Shown here one piece after another: positions 1 through 6,394 of a stretch of DNA of 44,133 bases. Below the pieces are notes generated by a model. That model was not told the DNA's origin, did no database searches, and was given only the letters and a program-made list of their open reading frames with translations. Numbering within the stretch: position 1 is the stretch's first letter; each line of letters opens with the position of its first letter. Origin of the DNA: a virus; the IMG/VR virus record IMGVR_UViG_3300015202_000019, positions 1 through 44,133 of that record; one strand, 5' to 3'. The translations under genes were made by a program, and so were the position numbers.

Positions 1-99
1 GAGCGCGCGCTCGAGCATGAGCCGCGCCTCCTTCAGCGACCGGTAATCGTTCCGGTACAGGATCAGAACTACGGCCTCGACCGTCTCGACGGGGATCAC
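1..99 (-). CDS. Partial copy of small coiled protein gene (5' end)
   Basis: This is the first 33 codons of the gene seen in full at 43746-44093, repeated because the contig ends overlap. The GTG start (99-97) overlaps the TGA of the gene at 96-287 in the four bases GTGA. The three bases that differ from the other copy (positions 1, 7 and 13) are all third codon positions and all synonymous (Leu, Arg, Leu). It should be counted once in a circular map. Confidence 0.75.
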   Translation of the reverse strand, partial: MIPVETVEAVVLILYRNDYRSLKEARLMLERAL

Positions 100-139
100 T
101 CCGCCGCCGCCTGCAGCTCGATCGCGAGCGTGCTCGAAC
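14..139. repeat. Terminal direct repeat, left copy
   Basis: These 126 bp are identical to the last 126 bp of the window (44008-44133). Thirteen further bases to the left align with three G/A differences. The repeat lies inside a leftward reading frame that is only complete if the two ends are joined, so the simplest reading is a circular or circularly permuted genome whose contig ends overlap. A true short terminal redundancy is the alternative. Confidence 0.9.
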
Positions 140-287
140 AGAAGCAGTTGCGGAGCTCCAGACCCTCCCACCGTGCGGCGACGAGCGGCAGCGAGGACCA
201 GGCGAGCAGGTCATGCGTCGCGCCACATCCGCAGGCCTTCACGGGCGGCGCCGGGATCGTAGGGGCAAGCTGTTCCTCGAGCGTCAC
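96..287 (-). CDS. Small CxC-containing protein, 63 aa
   Basis: A 63-residue protein starting at GTG (287-285), chosen because GTGA overlaps the stop of the gene upstream. Its own TGA overlaps the GTG of the next gene in the same way. It has a CGCG motif near residue 20 and a CFC motif near residue 50, four cysteines in all that could bind one metal ion. I do not recognise the family. A longer frame extends upstream to 440, but that part is out of frame with the neighbour and looks like a shadow. It is the second gene of the leftward early unit. Confidence 0.6.
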   Translation of the reverse strand: MTLEEQLAPTIPAPPVKACGCGATHDLLAWSSLPLVAARWEGLELRNCFCSSTLAIELQAAAE

Positions 288-415
288 GGGCGCACCGTCT
301 CGGCTGCGAACGCCGGCACGCGCGGCGGCGCGAGCATCAGGCCGAGGAGGTCGTCCTCGAGGAAAGACCAGAGGGCGGCGTCCGTGCGTGCGGCTGCGTG
401 CTGCTGCGTCGTCAT
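284..415 (-). CDS. First gene of leftward unit, 43-aa protein
   Basis: A 43-residue protein starting at ATG (415-413), beginning MTTQQHAAARTDAALW. It is acidic and hydrophobic in the middle (FLEDDLLGLML) with no recognisable domain. Its TGA overlaps the GTG of the next gene (GTGA). There is no Shine-Dalgarno sequence. The promoter-like -10 TAATGT ends only 9 bases before the ATG, so the mRNA would be leaderless or nearly so. The first position in the early operon and the coupling to its neighbour are the main support for its being real. Confidence 0.55.
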   Translation of the reverse strand: MTTQQHAAARTDAALWSFLEDDLLGLMLAPPRVPAFAAETVRP

Positions 416-424
416 CTGGCAAAC

Positions 425-453
425 ACATTAGGCGCGCCAACTAGGTTAGGCAA
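425..453 (-). promoter_or_regulatory. Leftward early promoter (PL-like) with operator over -35
   Basis: Read on the minus strand: TTGCCT (453-448), 17-bp spacer, TAATGT (430-425). The -35 is embedded in TTGCCTAACCTA, the same 12 bases found at the -35 of the rightward promoter at 600. The first ATG (415-413) lies 9 bases beyond the -10. The shared 11-mer is the likely operator of the HTH repressor encoded at 636. Promoter and operator are inferred from pattern only. Confidence 0.55.
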
Positions 454-454
454 C

Positions 455-568
455 ATGAATCTCGACCGCCGCGGGTCGATTGTCAGTTCCTTCGCGATTC
501 GCAGCGTGACCGGCCTAGGCCCCCGGTTCGTCGACCGCGCCGAGGACGAAAAGGCCGCCTACGGCTAA
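455..568 (+). CDS. Doubtful 37-aa ORF in the control region
   Basis: An ATG two bases after the TAGGTTAGGCA element opens a 37-codon frame (MNLDRRGSIVSSFAIRSV...). It has no Shine-Dalgarno sequence, no known domain and no overlap with a neighbour. It fills most of the space between the two divergent promoters and may be fortuitous. It contains the perfect palindrome GGCCTAGGCC at 512-521. Confidence 0.2.
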   Translation: MNLDRRGSIVSSFAIRSVTGLGPRFVDRAEDEKAAYG

Positions 569-599
569 CACTTTAGTCGCAGAGCGCGGCCGAATTGCT

Positions 600-636
600 T
601 TGCCTAACCTATCCGGCAGGGCTAATAGGTTAGGCA
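600..636 (+). promoter_or_regulatory. Rightward promoter with paired operators (PR-like)
   Basis: TTGCCT (600-605), 17-bp spacer, TAATAG (623-628), then seven bases to the ATG at 636, so transcription should start on or beside the A of the start codon (leaderless mRNA). A perfect 11-bp inverted repeat flanks the promoter: TGCCTAACCTA (601-611) over the -35 and TAGGTTAGGCA (626-636) over the start point. A third copy covers the -35 of the leftward promoter (442-452). This suits autorepression by the downstream HTH protein. Confidence 0.6.
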
Positions 637-968
637 TGCAAACCCCGATCGCAACGCCCTTGGGCGAGCGTCTTCATGGGGCGCGCTGCCTCGTCGACCT
701 CGCGGCCCGAGAGTTGGATCGGCTGGCCCAGACGACGCAGGGCCATACGTCGCTGATCGAGTCTGGCGTCGCGAAGAACATCACCATGAAGACGGCGGCC
801 CGTCTCGCTGGTGCGCTCGGCGTGACGATCGACTGGCTGGTCAACGGGACCGGCGACGCCCCCGATGCGGCATCGGTGCAGGCCGCGGTCGATGTCGCGC
901 GAGCGCGCGTGGCAGACGAGTCCGGCGAGCACCCGGCGGTCGACGTCGTCTCGTCCCGCGTCGGCTGA
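636..968 (+). CDS. Cro/CI-type HTH repressor (XRE family)
   Basis: A 110-residue DNA-binding protein. Residues about 10-70 fit the XRE/lambda-repressor helix-turn-helix fold: GERLHGAR helix 1, a recognition region near QTTQGHTSLIESG, then ITMKTAARLAGALGVTIDWL, the usual last helices with the ending 'LGVTIDWLVNG'. The C-terminal 40 residues are Ala/Val-rich and lack the LexA/CI self-cleavage domain, so it is Cro-like or a short repressor. The start is ATG 636; an upstream TTG frame from 600 exists but would read through the promoter. It is divergent from the leftward unit, and its start codon lies in a half-operator. It probably decides between lysogenic and lytic expression. Confidence 0.75.
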   Translation: MQTPIATPLGERLHGARCLVDLAARELDRLAQTTQGHTSLIESGVAKNITMKTAARLAGALGVTIDWLVNGTGDAPDAASVQAAVDVARARVADESGEHPAVDVVSSRVG

Positions 969-1003
969 TCTGCGCGCCATGCCGGTGAGACTGACTCGCC
1001 GGC

Positions 1004-1017
1004 GTTTGCATGCAAAC
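1004..1017. promoter_or_regulatory. 14-bp perfect palindrome GTTTGCATGCAAAC
   Basis: A perfect palindrome in the gap between the repressor gene and the next gene. Its right ten bases, GCATGCAAAC, also occur at 634-643 over the repressor start codon. This placement suggests a protein-binding site, perhaps for the same regulator, but no factor can be assigned. Confidence 0.4.
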
Positions 1018-1025
1018 TGCACGCA

Positions 1026-1160
1026 GTTCAGTGGTGAGCGGCAGTGCAGTGTGGGATCGGCGGGACAGACTGAACGGGTTCGCTGAACGGATACTGAACG
1101 ACGTTACGGGGAGGCTAGATTCTCGATGCGAAATAAAATTGAGGGGGTCGGCAGTTCAGT
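1026..1160. repeat. Cluster of ACTGAAC / GTTCAGT 7-mers
   Basis: Four exact copies of one heptamer occur in both orientations: GTTCAGT at 1026-1032 and 1154-1160, ACTGAAC at 1069-1075 and 1093-1099. One variant, GCTGAAC, lies at 1082-1088. The cluster brackets the start of the gene at 1126. A TAGATT (1116-1121) four bases before that ATG could be a -10 with an ACTGAAC copy at the -35 position. The likely role is an operator array; the protein that binds it is unknown. Confidence 0.45.
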
Positions 1161-1332
1161 TCCCTATCGGGGGCTACGTGTATCGTGCACGTACTGTTGC
1201 TATGAGGTGGGTACTGGTCGCGGGGGCTGCCCTAAGGCGCCTGCGGCGACTCGCCTGGTGCTCACGGCGAAGGGCCCGCGCCAGCTTTGCGACCGACACG
1301 CCGGCAAGGGCAAGCATCGGCGGGCCGCATGA
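1126..1332 (+). CDS. Small cysteine-rich protein, 68 aa
   Basis: A 68-residue basic protein with the pattern CTYCC (residues 21-25), a further Cys at about 35, and CDRH at about 55-58, which resembles a small zinc ribbon. GGAGG lies about 12 bases before the ATG. Its TGA overlaps the ATG of the next gene (ATGA at 1329). It is the first gene after the repressor, in the regulatory or early part of the rightward unit. Many phage zinc-ribbon proteins of this size have no assigned function, and I cannot give one here. Confidence 0.6.
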   Translation: MRNKIEGVGSSVPYRGLRVSCTYCCYEVGTGRGGCPKAPAATRLVLTAKGPRQLCDRHAGKGKHRRAA

Positions 1333-1541
1333 TCGGCTTCTCGATCGTCGACGCGGGCGGGAACGTCCTCGACTGGCGCGAGCACATCGAGGAGGCGCTC
1401 CCCAGGCAACGGGAGCTCCACGCGGCTGAGGACGTCATCCGCGTGAGCGACGGCGCCGTGGTCGCGACCAAGCGCCGTGTTCGTGGAGAGCACCTCTATC
1501 AGATGATTTGGCGCATGCGCTTCGAGCCGGGGTGGCAGTGA
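1329..1541 (+). CDS. Hypothetical protein, 70 aa
   Basis: A 70-residue protein starting at the ATG that overlaps the previous stop (ATGA), so translation is probably coupled. It looks like a compact alpha/beta protein (MIGFSIVDAGGNVLDW... start, basic 'KRRVRGEH' near residue 50). No family is recognised. Its TGA overlaps the GTG of the next gene. Confidence 0.6.
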   Translation: MIGFSIVDAGGNVLDWREHIEEALPRQRELHAAEDVIRVSDGAVVATKRRVRGEHLYQMIWRMRFEPGWQ

Positions 1542-1645
1542 GATACCGCGCCATCGCTCGAGGCCTCGTGTCGCTCTGGGTCTTCGCCGCCACCATCACC
1601 GCGGTCGTCATCGTCGCCACAGTTACGGGGAGGCCGATCCGATGA
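1538..1645 (+). CDS. Tiny single-span membrane protein, 35 aa
   Basis: Thirty-five codons from GTG 1538, overlapping both neighbours by four bases (GTGA at 1538, ATGA at 1642). After a basic start (MRYRAIARG) there is one hydrophobic segment of about 20 residues rich in Val, Ile, Thr and Ala, ending before TGRPIR. That predicts one inner-membrane helix. The double coupling is the main evidence that it is a gene. Function is unknown; small early membrane proteins in phages can affect host or superinfection, but nothing here shows that. Confidence 0.5.
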   Translation: MRYRAIARGLVSLWVFAATITAVVIVATVTGRPIR

Positions 1646-1809
1646 CGTTCTACCCGGGCGATACGGTCCGCGTCGCCGTGCACTGGCACGCGTTCTACGG
1701 GCGGCGTGGCGTCGTCTACAGCGTCATCCCGATGCGCGTCCGCTTCGACGGCGACGAGCACCCGACCGCGGTGGACGGCGTGGCTCTGATCCTTTGCGAG
1801 GACGCGTGA
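1642..1809 (+). CDS. Small SH3-like beta protein, 55 aa
   Basis: Fifty-five residues starting MTFYPGDTVRVAVHW. The pattern 'GDTVRV...GRRGVVYSV...MRVRFDG' is like the small SH3/KOW-type beta barrels common in phage early regions (a 'passage' of short strands with Gly turns). The ATG overlaps the previous stop and its TGA overlaps the next GTG. No specific function can be given. Confidence 0.55.
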   Translation: MTFYPGDTVRVAVHWHAFYGRRGVVYSVIPMRVRFDGDEHPTAVDGVALILCEDA

Positions 1810-2033
1810 GCGCGGCCCCCTCTCCGAGCATCGAGGAGCTCATCGCGTCGAGCGGCGAGGTGGAGCTGTTCGCCCTCGCCCGCGTCGCGCACGAATTCGC
1901 CATGCTGCAGTTGCGCGAATCGGAGGGCGACCTCGAGGCCGCTATCCAGCGTGCCGAGCGAGCTAGGGGCCATGCTGAGCGTGCCGGGGAGCTCCTCACA
2001 CAGGCGATCCGGCTTCGGGAGTTGGTGCGGTGA
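1806..2033 (+). CDS. Helical hypothetical protein, 75 aa
   Basis: Seventy-five residues from GTG 1806 (GTGA overlap with the previous gene). It is almost entirely Ala/Glu/Arg/Leu-rich and predicted helical, with heptad-like spacing from about residue 25 on, so a short coiled coil or helical hairpin is likely. Its stop overlaps the GTG of the helicase gene. No family is recognised; it may be an accessory factor of the helicase by position only. Confidence 0.55.
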   Translation: MSAAPSPSIEELIASSGEVELFALARVAHEFAMLQLRESEGDLEAAIQRAERARGHAERAGELLTQAIRLRELVR

Positions 2034-3502
2034 GCGAGGTCCTTCTCCGCCTCTATCAGGTCGCGTGCATCGCGGCCATCCGCGCGGCCATCCGCGCGGG
2101 CCATCGACGCATCCTCCTCACCGTCCCCACCGGCGGAGGGAAGACACTCATCGCTGCGAGCATGATCCTCAGCGCCCTCGGGAAGGGCAAGCGCTGCCTC
2201 TTCGTCATGCATCGCAAGGAGCTGATCGACCAAACGGTAGCGGCCCTCGCGCGCCTTGGTATCACCAGCGTAGGCGTCATCCGAGCCGGCGACCGGCGAC
2301 GGGACTCAAGTCAGCCGATTCAGGTAGCGAGCATCCAGACGATCTCTCGCCGCACGCAGCAGGAGTACGACCTCGTCTTTGTCGACGAGGCGCACCGCTC
2401 TAACGCTGCGACCTACACAGAGCATGTGTTCAAGCGCCACTCGAAGGCCGTCATCATCGGGCTTAGCGCGACGCCTTGCCGGGCCGATGGGCGCCCACTT
2501 GGGACGCACTTCGATGAGCTGATCGTCGGCGCGCGCTACTCCGAGCTCATCGCCGGGGGGCACATCGCGGCTCCGCTCGTCTACTCCACGCCCGTACTCC
2601 CCGACCTCTCGACGGTGCGGACCGTCTCGGGCGACTACAACCGAGAGGACCTCGAAAAGGCGATGAATCGAGGGGCGCTCATCGGAGACCTGTTCACGCA
2701 GTGGTCGAAGCATCCGCGCGCTCGCACCGTCGTCTTTGCGGTCGGCGTGGCGCACTCGCTTGCGATCGTCGAGCGATTCAGGGCCGAAGGGGTCGCAGCT
2801 GAGCACCTCGACGGCAATACTCCCGAGGCTGAGCGCACCGCGATACTTCAGCGCCTCGCATCGGGCAAGACGACGCTGGTAAGTAACGTCGGTGTGCTGT
2901 GCGAGGGGTGGGACCTCCCGTCGTGCAAGCGCCTCATCCTGGCGCGGCCGACGAAGTCCCTTGGACTCTACATGCAGATGGCGGGGCGAATCCTTCGGCC
3001 GTGGGAGGGGGAGTCCCCGATCATCACCGACCACGGCGGCAACGTCGACCGGCACGGGCTCCCGCATGAGGATCGCGAGTGGTCGCTCACCAAGAAGCAG
3101 AAGAAGGGGAGCGGAGCGCAGCCGGTGAAGGCGTGCCCTACCTGTTTCGCGTTCATCGCCGCGGTTGCGCGGAACTGCCCACACTGCGGCCGCGTGTTCC
3201 CTGTCGTCGTTGCCGTAGAGAAGGAGGCCGAGCCGATTATCATCGACCTGGCCCTCCGTACGCTCGATGGGGACGACGCGAAACTTGCATTCTTCCGGCA
3301 GCTCCACAGGTCATGCCGTGAGCGCGGCTGGAAGTCTGGCGCGGTCGTTCATAGGTATTTCGCTCGGTTCAACGAAGAGCCCCCGAAGCACTGGATTGCG
3401 GCGCTAAAGAGCGATTACCGGACAGACCATGAGTGGAAAGAGCGAGTGTCCACTAAGCAGGCCGAGAAGCGCGCCGAGGAGGTGCAGAATGCCGCAGAGT
3501 AA
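2030..3502 (+). CDS. SF2 DNA/RNA helicase (DEAH, ResIII type)
   Basis: A 490-residue superfamily 2 helicase that would couple ATP hydrolysis to unwinding or remodelling of DNA. The motifs are all present: Walker A TVPTGGGKT (31-39), DEAH (119-122) in a VFVDEAHRS context, SAT of motif III in GLSATPCRADG, and motif VI QMAGRILRP in the second RecA domain. After the helicase core comes a four-cysteine zinc ribbon (CPTCFAF...CPHCGRVF, about residues 370-390) that may bind DNA. The start is GTG 2030, overlapping the previous stop (GTGA). The family is common in phage replication modules, and this gene leads the rightward replication block. Confidence 0.9.
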   Translation: MSEVLLRLYQVACIAAIRAAIRAGHRRILLTVPTGGGKTLIAASMILSALGKGKRCLFVMHRKELIDQTVAALARLGITSVGVIRAGDRRRDSSQPIQVASIQTISRRTQQEYDLVFVDEAHRSNAATYTEHVFKRHSKAVIIGLSATPCRADGRPLGTHFDELIVGARYSELIAGGHIAAPLVYSTPVLPDLSTVRTVSGDYNREDLEKAMNRGALIGDLFTQWSKHPRARTVVFAVGVAHSLAIVERFRAEGVAAEHLDGNTPEAERTAILQRLASGKTTLVSNVGVLCEGWDLPSCKRLILARPTKSLGLYMQMAGRILRPWEGESPIITDHGGNVDRHGLPHEDREWSLTKKQKKGSGAQPVKACPTCFAFIAAVARNCPHCGRVFPVVVAVEKEAEPIIIDLALRTLDGDDAKLAFFRQLHRSCRERGWKSGAVVHRYFARFNEEPPKHWIAALKSDYRTDHEWKERVSTKQAEKRAEEVQNAAE

Positions 3503-4145
3503 GGTCAGTAAGGTCCTTATGAACGGGATGGTTGCGGGAGAAGGGTCGCCGCCCGTGGATGAGGATGCGGTGATTGCGGCGGAGGTGGAGCGCGGGAAGC
3601 GTCGCAAGGCGGTAGCCAGAGCGCGCGCTTGGGCGCGGGCTAACCCGGACCGTGTGCGCGAGATCTTCCGCAAGGCGGGTCGCAAGTGGGCGGCGGCGAA
3701 CCCGGATAAGGTGCGCGCAAAGGCTCTCAAGCAGACGCGAAAGAACCCGGAAAAGAATCGGGCTCGGGCGCGCGCGTGGGCCGCTGCCAACCCTGAGCGG
3801 CACCGAGCAAGGTCGCGCGATTGGTCTAAAGCCAACCTCGCGAAGGTGCGAGAACTTCAGGCCGAACGCCGGAACATCAACCGAAGCAAAGGCCTCTGCC
3901 GGTGCGGCCGGGCCATGCCACAAAAAGGCTTCCGCTCGTGCCGTCTCTGCAAGGAGGAGAGTCGTAACTTGCAGCGTGAGGCGCGACAGAAAAGGCGTGA
4001 GGCGGGGCTGTGCCTTCACTGCCGCGAGAAGGCTGAGCCGGAGCGAACTTTGTGTGCAAAACACATCAAGGCGACGGGCGCAGCCGCGGCGCGCTACGCG
4101 AAGAAAAAGGCCGCGTCCAGAGGCTCGTTCGATGATCGAAAATGA
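3489..4145 (+). CDS. Basic repeat protein with C-terminal zinc ribbons
   Basis: A 218-residue, very basic protein. Residues about 45-120 hold four to five copies of a roughly 19-residue unit built around 'ANPDKVR', 'NPEKNRARARAW' and 'ANPERHRARSRDW'. The C-terminal third has eight cysteines in pairs (CRCGRAM, CRLCKEE, CLHCREK, CAKH), consistent with two zinc sites. Similar NP-repeat arrays accompany phage HNH or DNA-binding proteins, but no HNH triad is visible. It starts at ATG 3489 inside the end of the helicase gene (14-nt overlap) and overlaps the nuclease gene downstream. A role as a nucleic-acid-binding partner of the adjacent helicase and nuclease is inferred from charge and position. 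Confidence 0.7.
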   Translation: MPQSKVSKVLMNGMVAGEGSPPVDEDAVIAAEVERGKRRKAVARARAWARANPDRVREIFRKAGRKWAAANPDKVRAKALKQTRKNPEKNRARARAWAAANPERHRARSRDWSKANLAKVRELQAERRNINRSKGLCRCGRAMPQKGFRSCRLCKEESRNLQREARQKRREAGLCLHCREKAEPERTLCAKHIKATGAAAARYAKKKAASRGSFDDRK

Positions 4146-4485
4146 TTTGCTTCACCTCTTCATCAAACTAACGCCGCACGTCATCCCAGGCGCGCGCGTC
4201 GAGCGGCGAAACATAATCAATACACGCAGCGAGCAAGGCTACCGCGTGCGCAATGGCATCAAGGGACAGTGCGATGCCTTCTGCGTCTACCGCGGTCGGC
4301 ATGTCGAGATAGAGACCAAGGCGGCGCGCGGTGTCATGCGAGAAGCGCAGGAGCGGTGGCGTCTATGGTGCGTCGCATCGGGTACGCCGCACATGGTGCT
4401 CAAGGCCAAACCCAAAGAGACGGCAGACGAGACGGTAAATCGGTGGGCGGCGGAACTCAGGGCGGAACTGGCCAATCATGTATGA
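4132..4485 (+). CDS. VRR-NUC-like endonuclease, 117 aa
   Basis: A 117-residue nuclease of the PD-(D/E)XK superfamily, VRR-NUC type, expected to cut branched or single-strand/duplex junction DNA with Mg2+. The visible core is Asp48 in GQCDAF, the E-x-K pair Glu61/Lys63 in VEIETKAA, and a following Gln73. Phage VRR-NUC proteins are usually about 100-120 residues, so it is full length. It starts at ATG 4132, overlapping the previous gene by 14 nt, and ends inside the D5 helicase start (8-nt overlap). It lies between two helicases, in the replication/recombination block. Confidence 0.8.
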   Translation: MIENDLLHLFIKLTPHVIPGARVERRNIINTRSEQGYRVRNGIKGQCDAFCVYRGRHVEIETKAARGVMREAQERWRLWCVASGTPHMVLKAKPKETADETVNRWAAELRAELANHV

Positions 4486-6034
4486 CGAAGACGACCTACT
4501 CGAGGAGCTTGCTTCGGCGCCCAGTCTGGAGGAACTCGTCGACGCGTCCCCTCGCTGCACGGATAGCGCGAACGCGGATGCGATCGTCGCCGAGCATGGT
4601 GCGGGCTATCGCTACGTCGTGGAATGGGACACGTGGATCGCGTGGAACGGTGCGCGTTGGGACATGTCCGGCGCTGCGAAGGGTCGCGTAGAGAACGCTG
4701 CGGCGCTGACCGCGCGCCTCGAGCACTACCGGACCAGCGCCGTCATTCGAGCGCTCCAGGAGCAACTGAAGCCGCTTCTCCTGCAGCCGCTCAAGGACGC
4801 TGACCGCATCGAGGAGCTAGAGCGCGAGGTCAAGCGCCAGATCAAGATCCTGAAGTGGCACGAGCAGAGCCAGAACTGCTCGCGCATCGAGGGCGCCGTC
4901 CGCATCCTTCGCACGCGCCTCGTGGTGCACATGGTCGATCTCGACGCTAACCCGTGGCTGTTCAACGTCGCCAACGGCACGATCGACCTTCGCACCGCCA
5001 CGCTGCACGACCACGACCCGAGCGACCTGATTACGCAGATCAGCGATATCGAGTGGAGCGATAGCGCGAGCTGTCCGGCGTGGGACGCGTTCGTCTACCA
5101 GGTCATGGGCGGACAGCGCGATCTCGTCTGCTACCTACAGCGCCTCGTGGGCTACTCCGCTACGGCGCTGACCCGTGAGCACCTCCTCGCGTTCTTCTAC
5201 GGCACGGGTCAGAACGGCAAGAGCACGTTCATGCAGACGCTGCGCGTCGTGTTCGGCGAGTACGCGTGTGCGGCCCCTCGTGATCTGCTCTTCGAAGACA
5301 AGCACGGCAAGCGTCACCCCGAGGAGCTCGCGCGGCTCTATGGGAAGCGACTCGCGATCTGTGCGGAGATCGGCGAGTACAACAAATTCGACGAGGCCAA
5401 GATCAAGGATCTCACGGGCGGCGACGTCGTCTCGTGCCGCCGCATGCGGGAGAACTCGTGGGACCTCATCCCGACGCACACCCTGTTCATTAGCGGCAAC
5501 CACAAGCCCGACGTGAAGGGCGACGACCTGGGCATCTGGAGACGCATCCGTCTCGTGCCCTGGACGGTGACTGTGGCCGTGGTCGACAAGGAACTCCCCG
5601 AGAAGCTCAAGAAGGAACTCGCTGGCATCCTTCGGTGGGTCGTCCTCGGCTGCGTCGACTGGCAGGAGAACGGCCTCAGTGAGCCTGAAGCCGTCCGAGC
5701 GGCCACGAGCGCCTACCGGGTCGAAAGCGACGTCCTAGGGGAGTTCCTGGCCAGCCACGTGGTGTTTGAGGCCGATGCCAGGGTGAGCAGGAAGGGCCTC
5801 AGAGAGCGTTACGAGGAGTGGTGCAAGGACGCGGGCCACATGCCGCTCGGCGCCAAGAAGGTCGCGCAGCGGCTTCGGGAGAACGGCGTCTCCAGCGTGA
5901 ACGTCAGGGACGGGGCCCGCTTCGTGGATGGCTGGGCAGGTTGTCGCATGCGCTCTGACTATGACGCACAACCGTCGCACATCAGACTTGTGGGGCCCGT
6001 GGGGACTGTCGTGGGGACCAACGTGGGGACATAG
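4478..6034 (+). CDS. D5/P4-type SF3 replicative helicase
   Basis: A 518-residue replication helicase of superfamily 3. Residues about 120-220 match the D5_N region (NPWLFNVANGTIDLRT is characteristic). The ATPase follows: Walker A GTGQNGKST (242-250), an acidic Walker B-like segment in ICAEIGEY, sensor segment LFISGNHKP, and an arginine-rich IWRRIRLVPW. The P4-family proteins often carry an archaeo-eukaryotic primase domain at the N-terminus; none is visible in the first 120 residues, so priming may come from the host. The last codons (VGTVVGTNVGT) are encoded by three GTGGGGAC iterons, so the gene runs into the candidate origin. Confidence 0.88.
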   Translation: MYDEDDLLEELASAPSLEELVDASPRCTDSANADAIVAEHGAGYRYVVEWDTWIAWNGARWDMSGAAKGRVENAAALTARLEHYRTSAVIRALQEQLKPLLLQPLKDADRIEELEREVKRQIKILKWHEQSQNCSRIEGAVRILRTRLVVHMVDLDANPWLFNVANGTIDLRTATLHDHDPSDLITQISDIEWSDSASCPAWDAFVYQVMGGQRDLVCYLQRLVGYSATALTREHLLAFFYGTGQNGKSTFMQTLRVVFGEYACAAPRDLLFEDKHGKRHPEELARLYGKRLAICAEIGEYNKFDEAKIKDLTGGDVVSCRRMRENSWDLIPTHTLFISGNHKPDVKGDDLGIWRRIRLVPWTVTVAVVDKELPEKLKKELAGILRWVVLGCVDWQENGLSEPEAVRAATSAYRVESDVLGEFLASHVVFEADARVSRKGLRERYEEWCKDAGHMPLGAKKVAQRLRENGVSSVNVRDGARFVDGWAGCRMRSDYDAQPSHIRLVGPVGTVVGTNVGT

Positions 6035-6394
6035 AAAACCATGCAACATTACGACATCGCATCGGAAATCAATATTGTGGGGACTTGTGGGGACTTACTT
6101 CTCGCGCACACACACATGAATATTTCTTCTGTGCACATTTCATTTGGAAGGAATGGTGGATCTGCTCAGACAAGTCCCCACGTCCCCACAGGATCACCAG
6201 GGTACGCGTACTTAGCTACGTGCGATGCGGAACCACATGTGCGCGCGACCGTGGGCGCACATGGTGAGACAGCCAACCTAGACACACAACGTTCAGTGGT
6301 TACATGTCAGCACGCGACGCATCGCGTCAGGCGCGCACGCAGCACACATGTACCCCCGTCAAAAATGCTGCGTTGCGTCGTGTGGTGTGGGGAC
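5990..6394. repeat. GTGGGGAC iteron array; candidate replication origin
   Basis: Eight exact copies of the octamer GTGGGGAC: forward at 5999, 6011, 6023, 6077, 6087 and 6387; reverse (GTCCCCAC) at 6174 and 6182. A variant GTGGGGCC lies at 5990. Three forward copies are spaced exactly 12 bp apart and two 10 bp apart, near one helical turn. The array starts in the last codons of the replicative helicase and runs into the least GC-rich stretch of the genome. An iteron origin bound by the helicase or an initiator is the best reading; an operator array for the late genes is the alternative. Confidence 0.6.

Noticed and set aside
288-440. N-terminal extension of the 63-aa leftward gene up to 440
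   Set aside because: It is out of frame over the credible 43-aa gene at 284-415, crosses the promoter, and is Arg/Pro-rich like a shadow frame.
2306-3307. Long leftward open frame (333 codons) opposite the SF2 helicase
   Set aside because: Antisense shadow of a GC-rich gene; the sense strand has complete helicase motifs.
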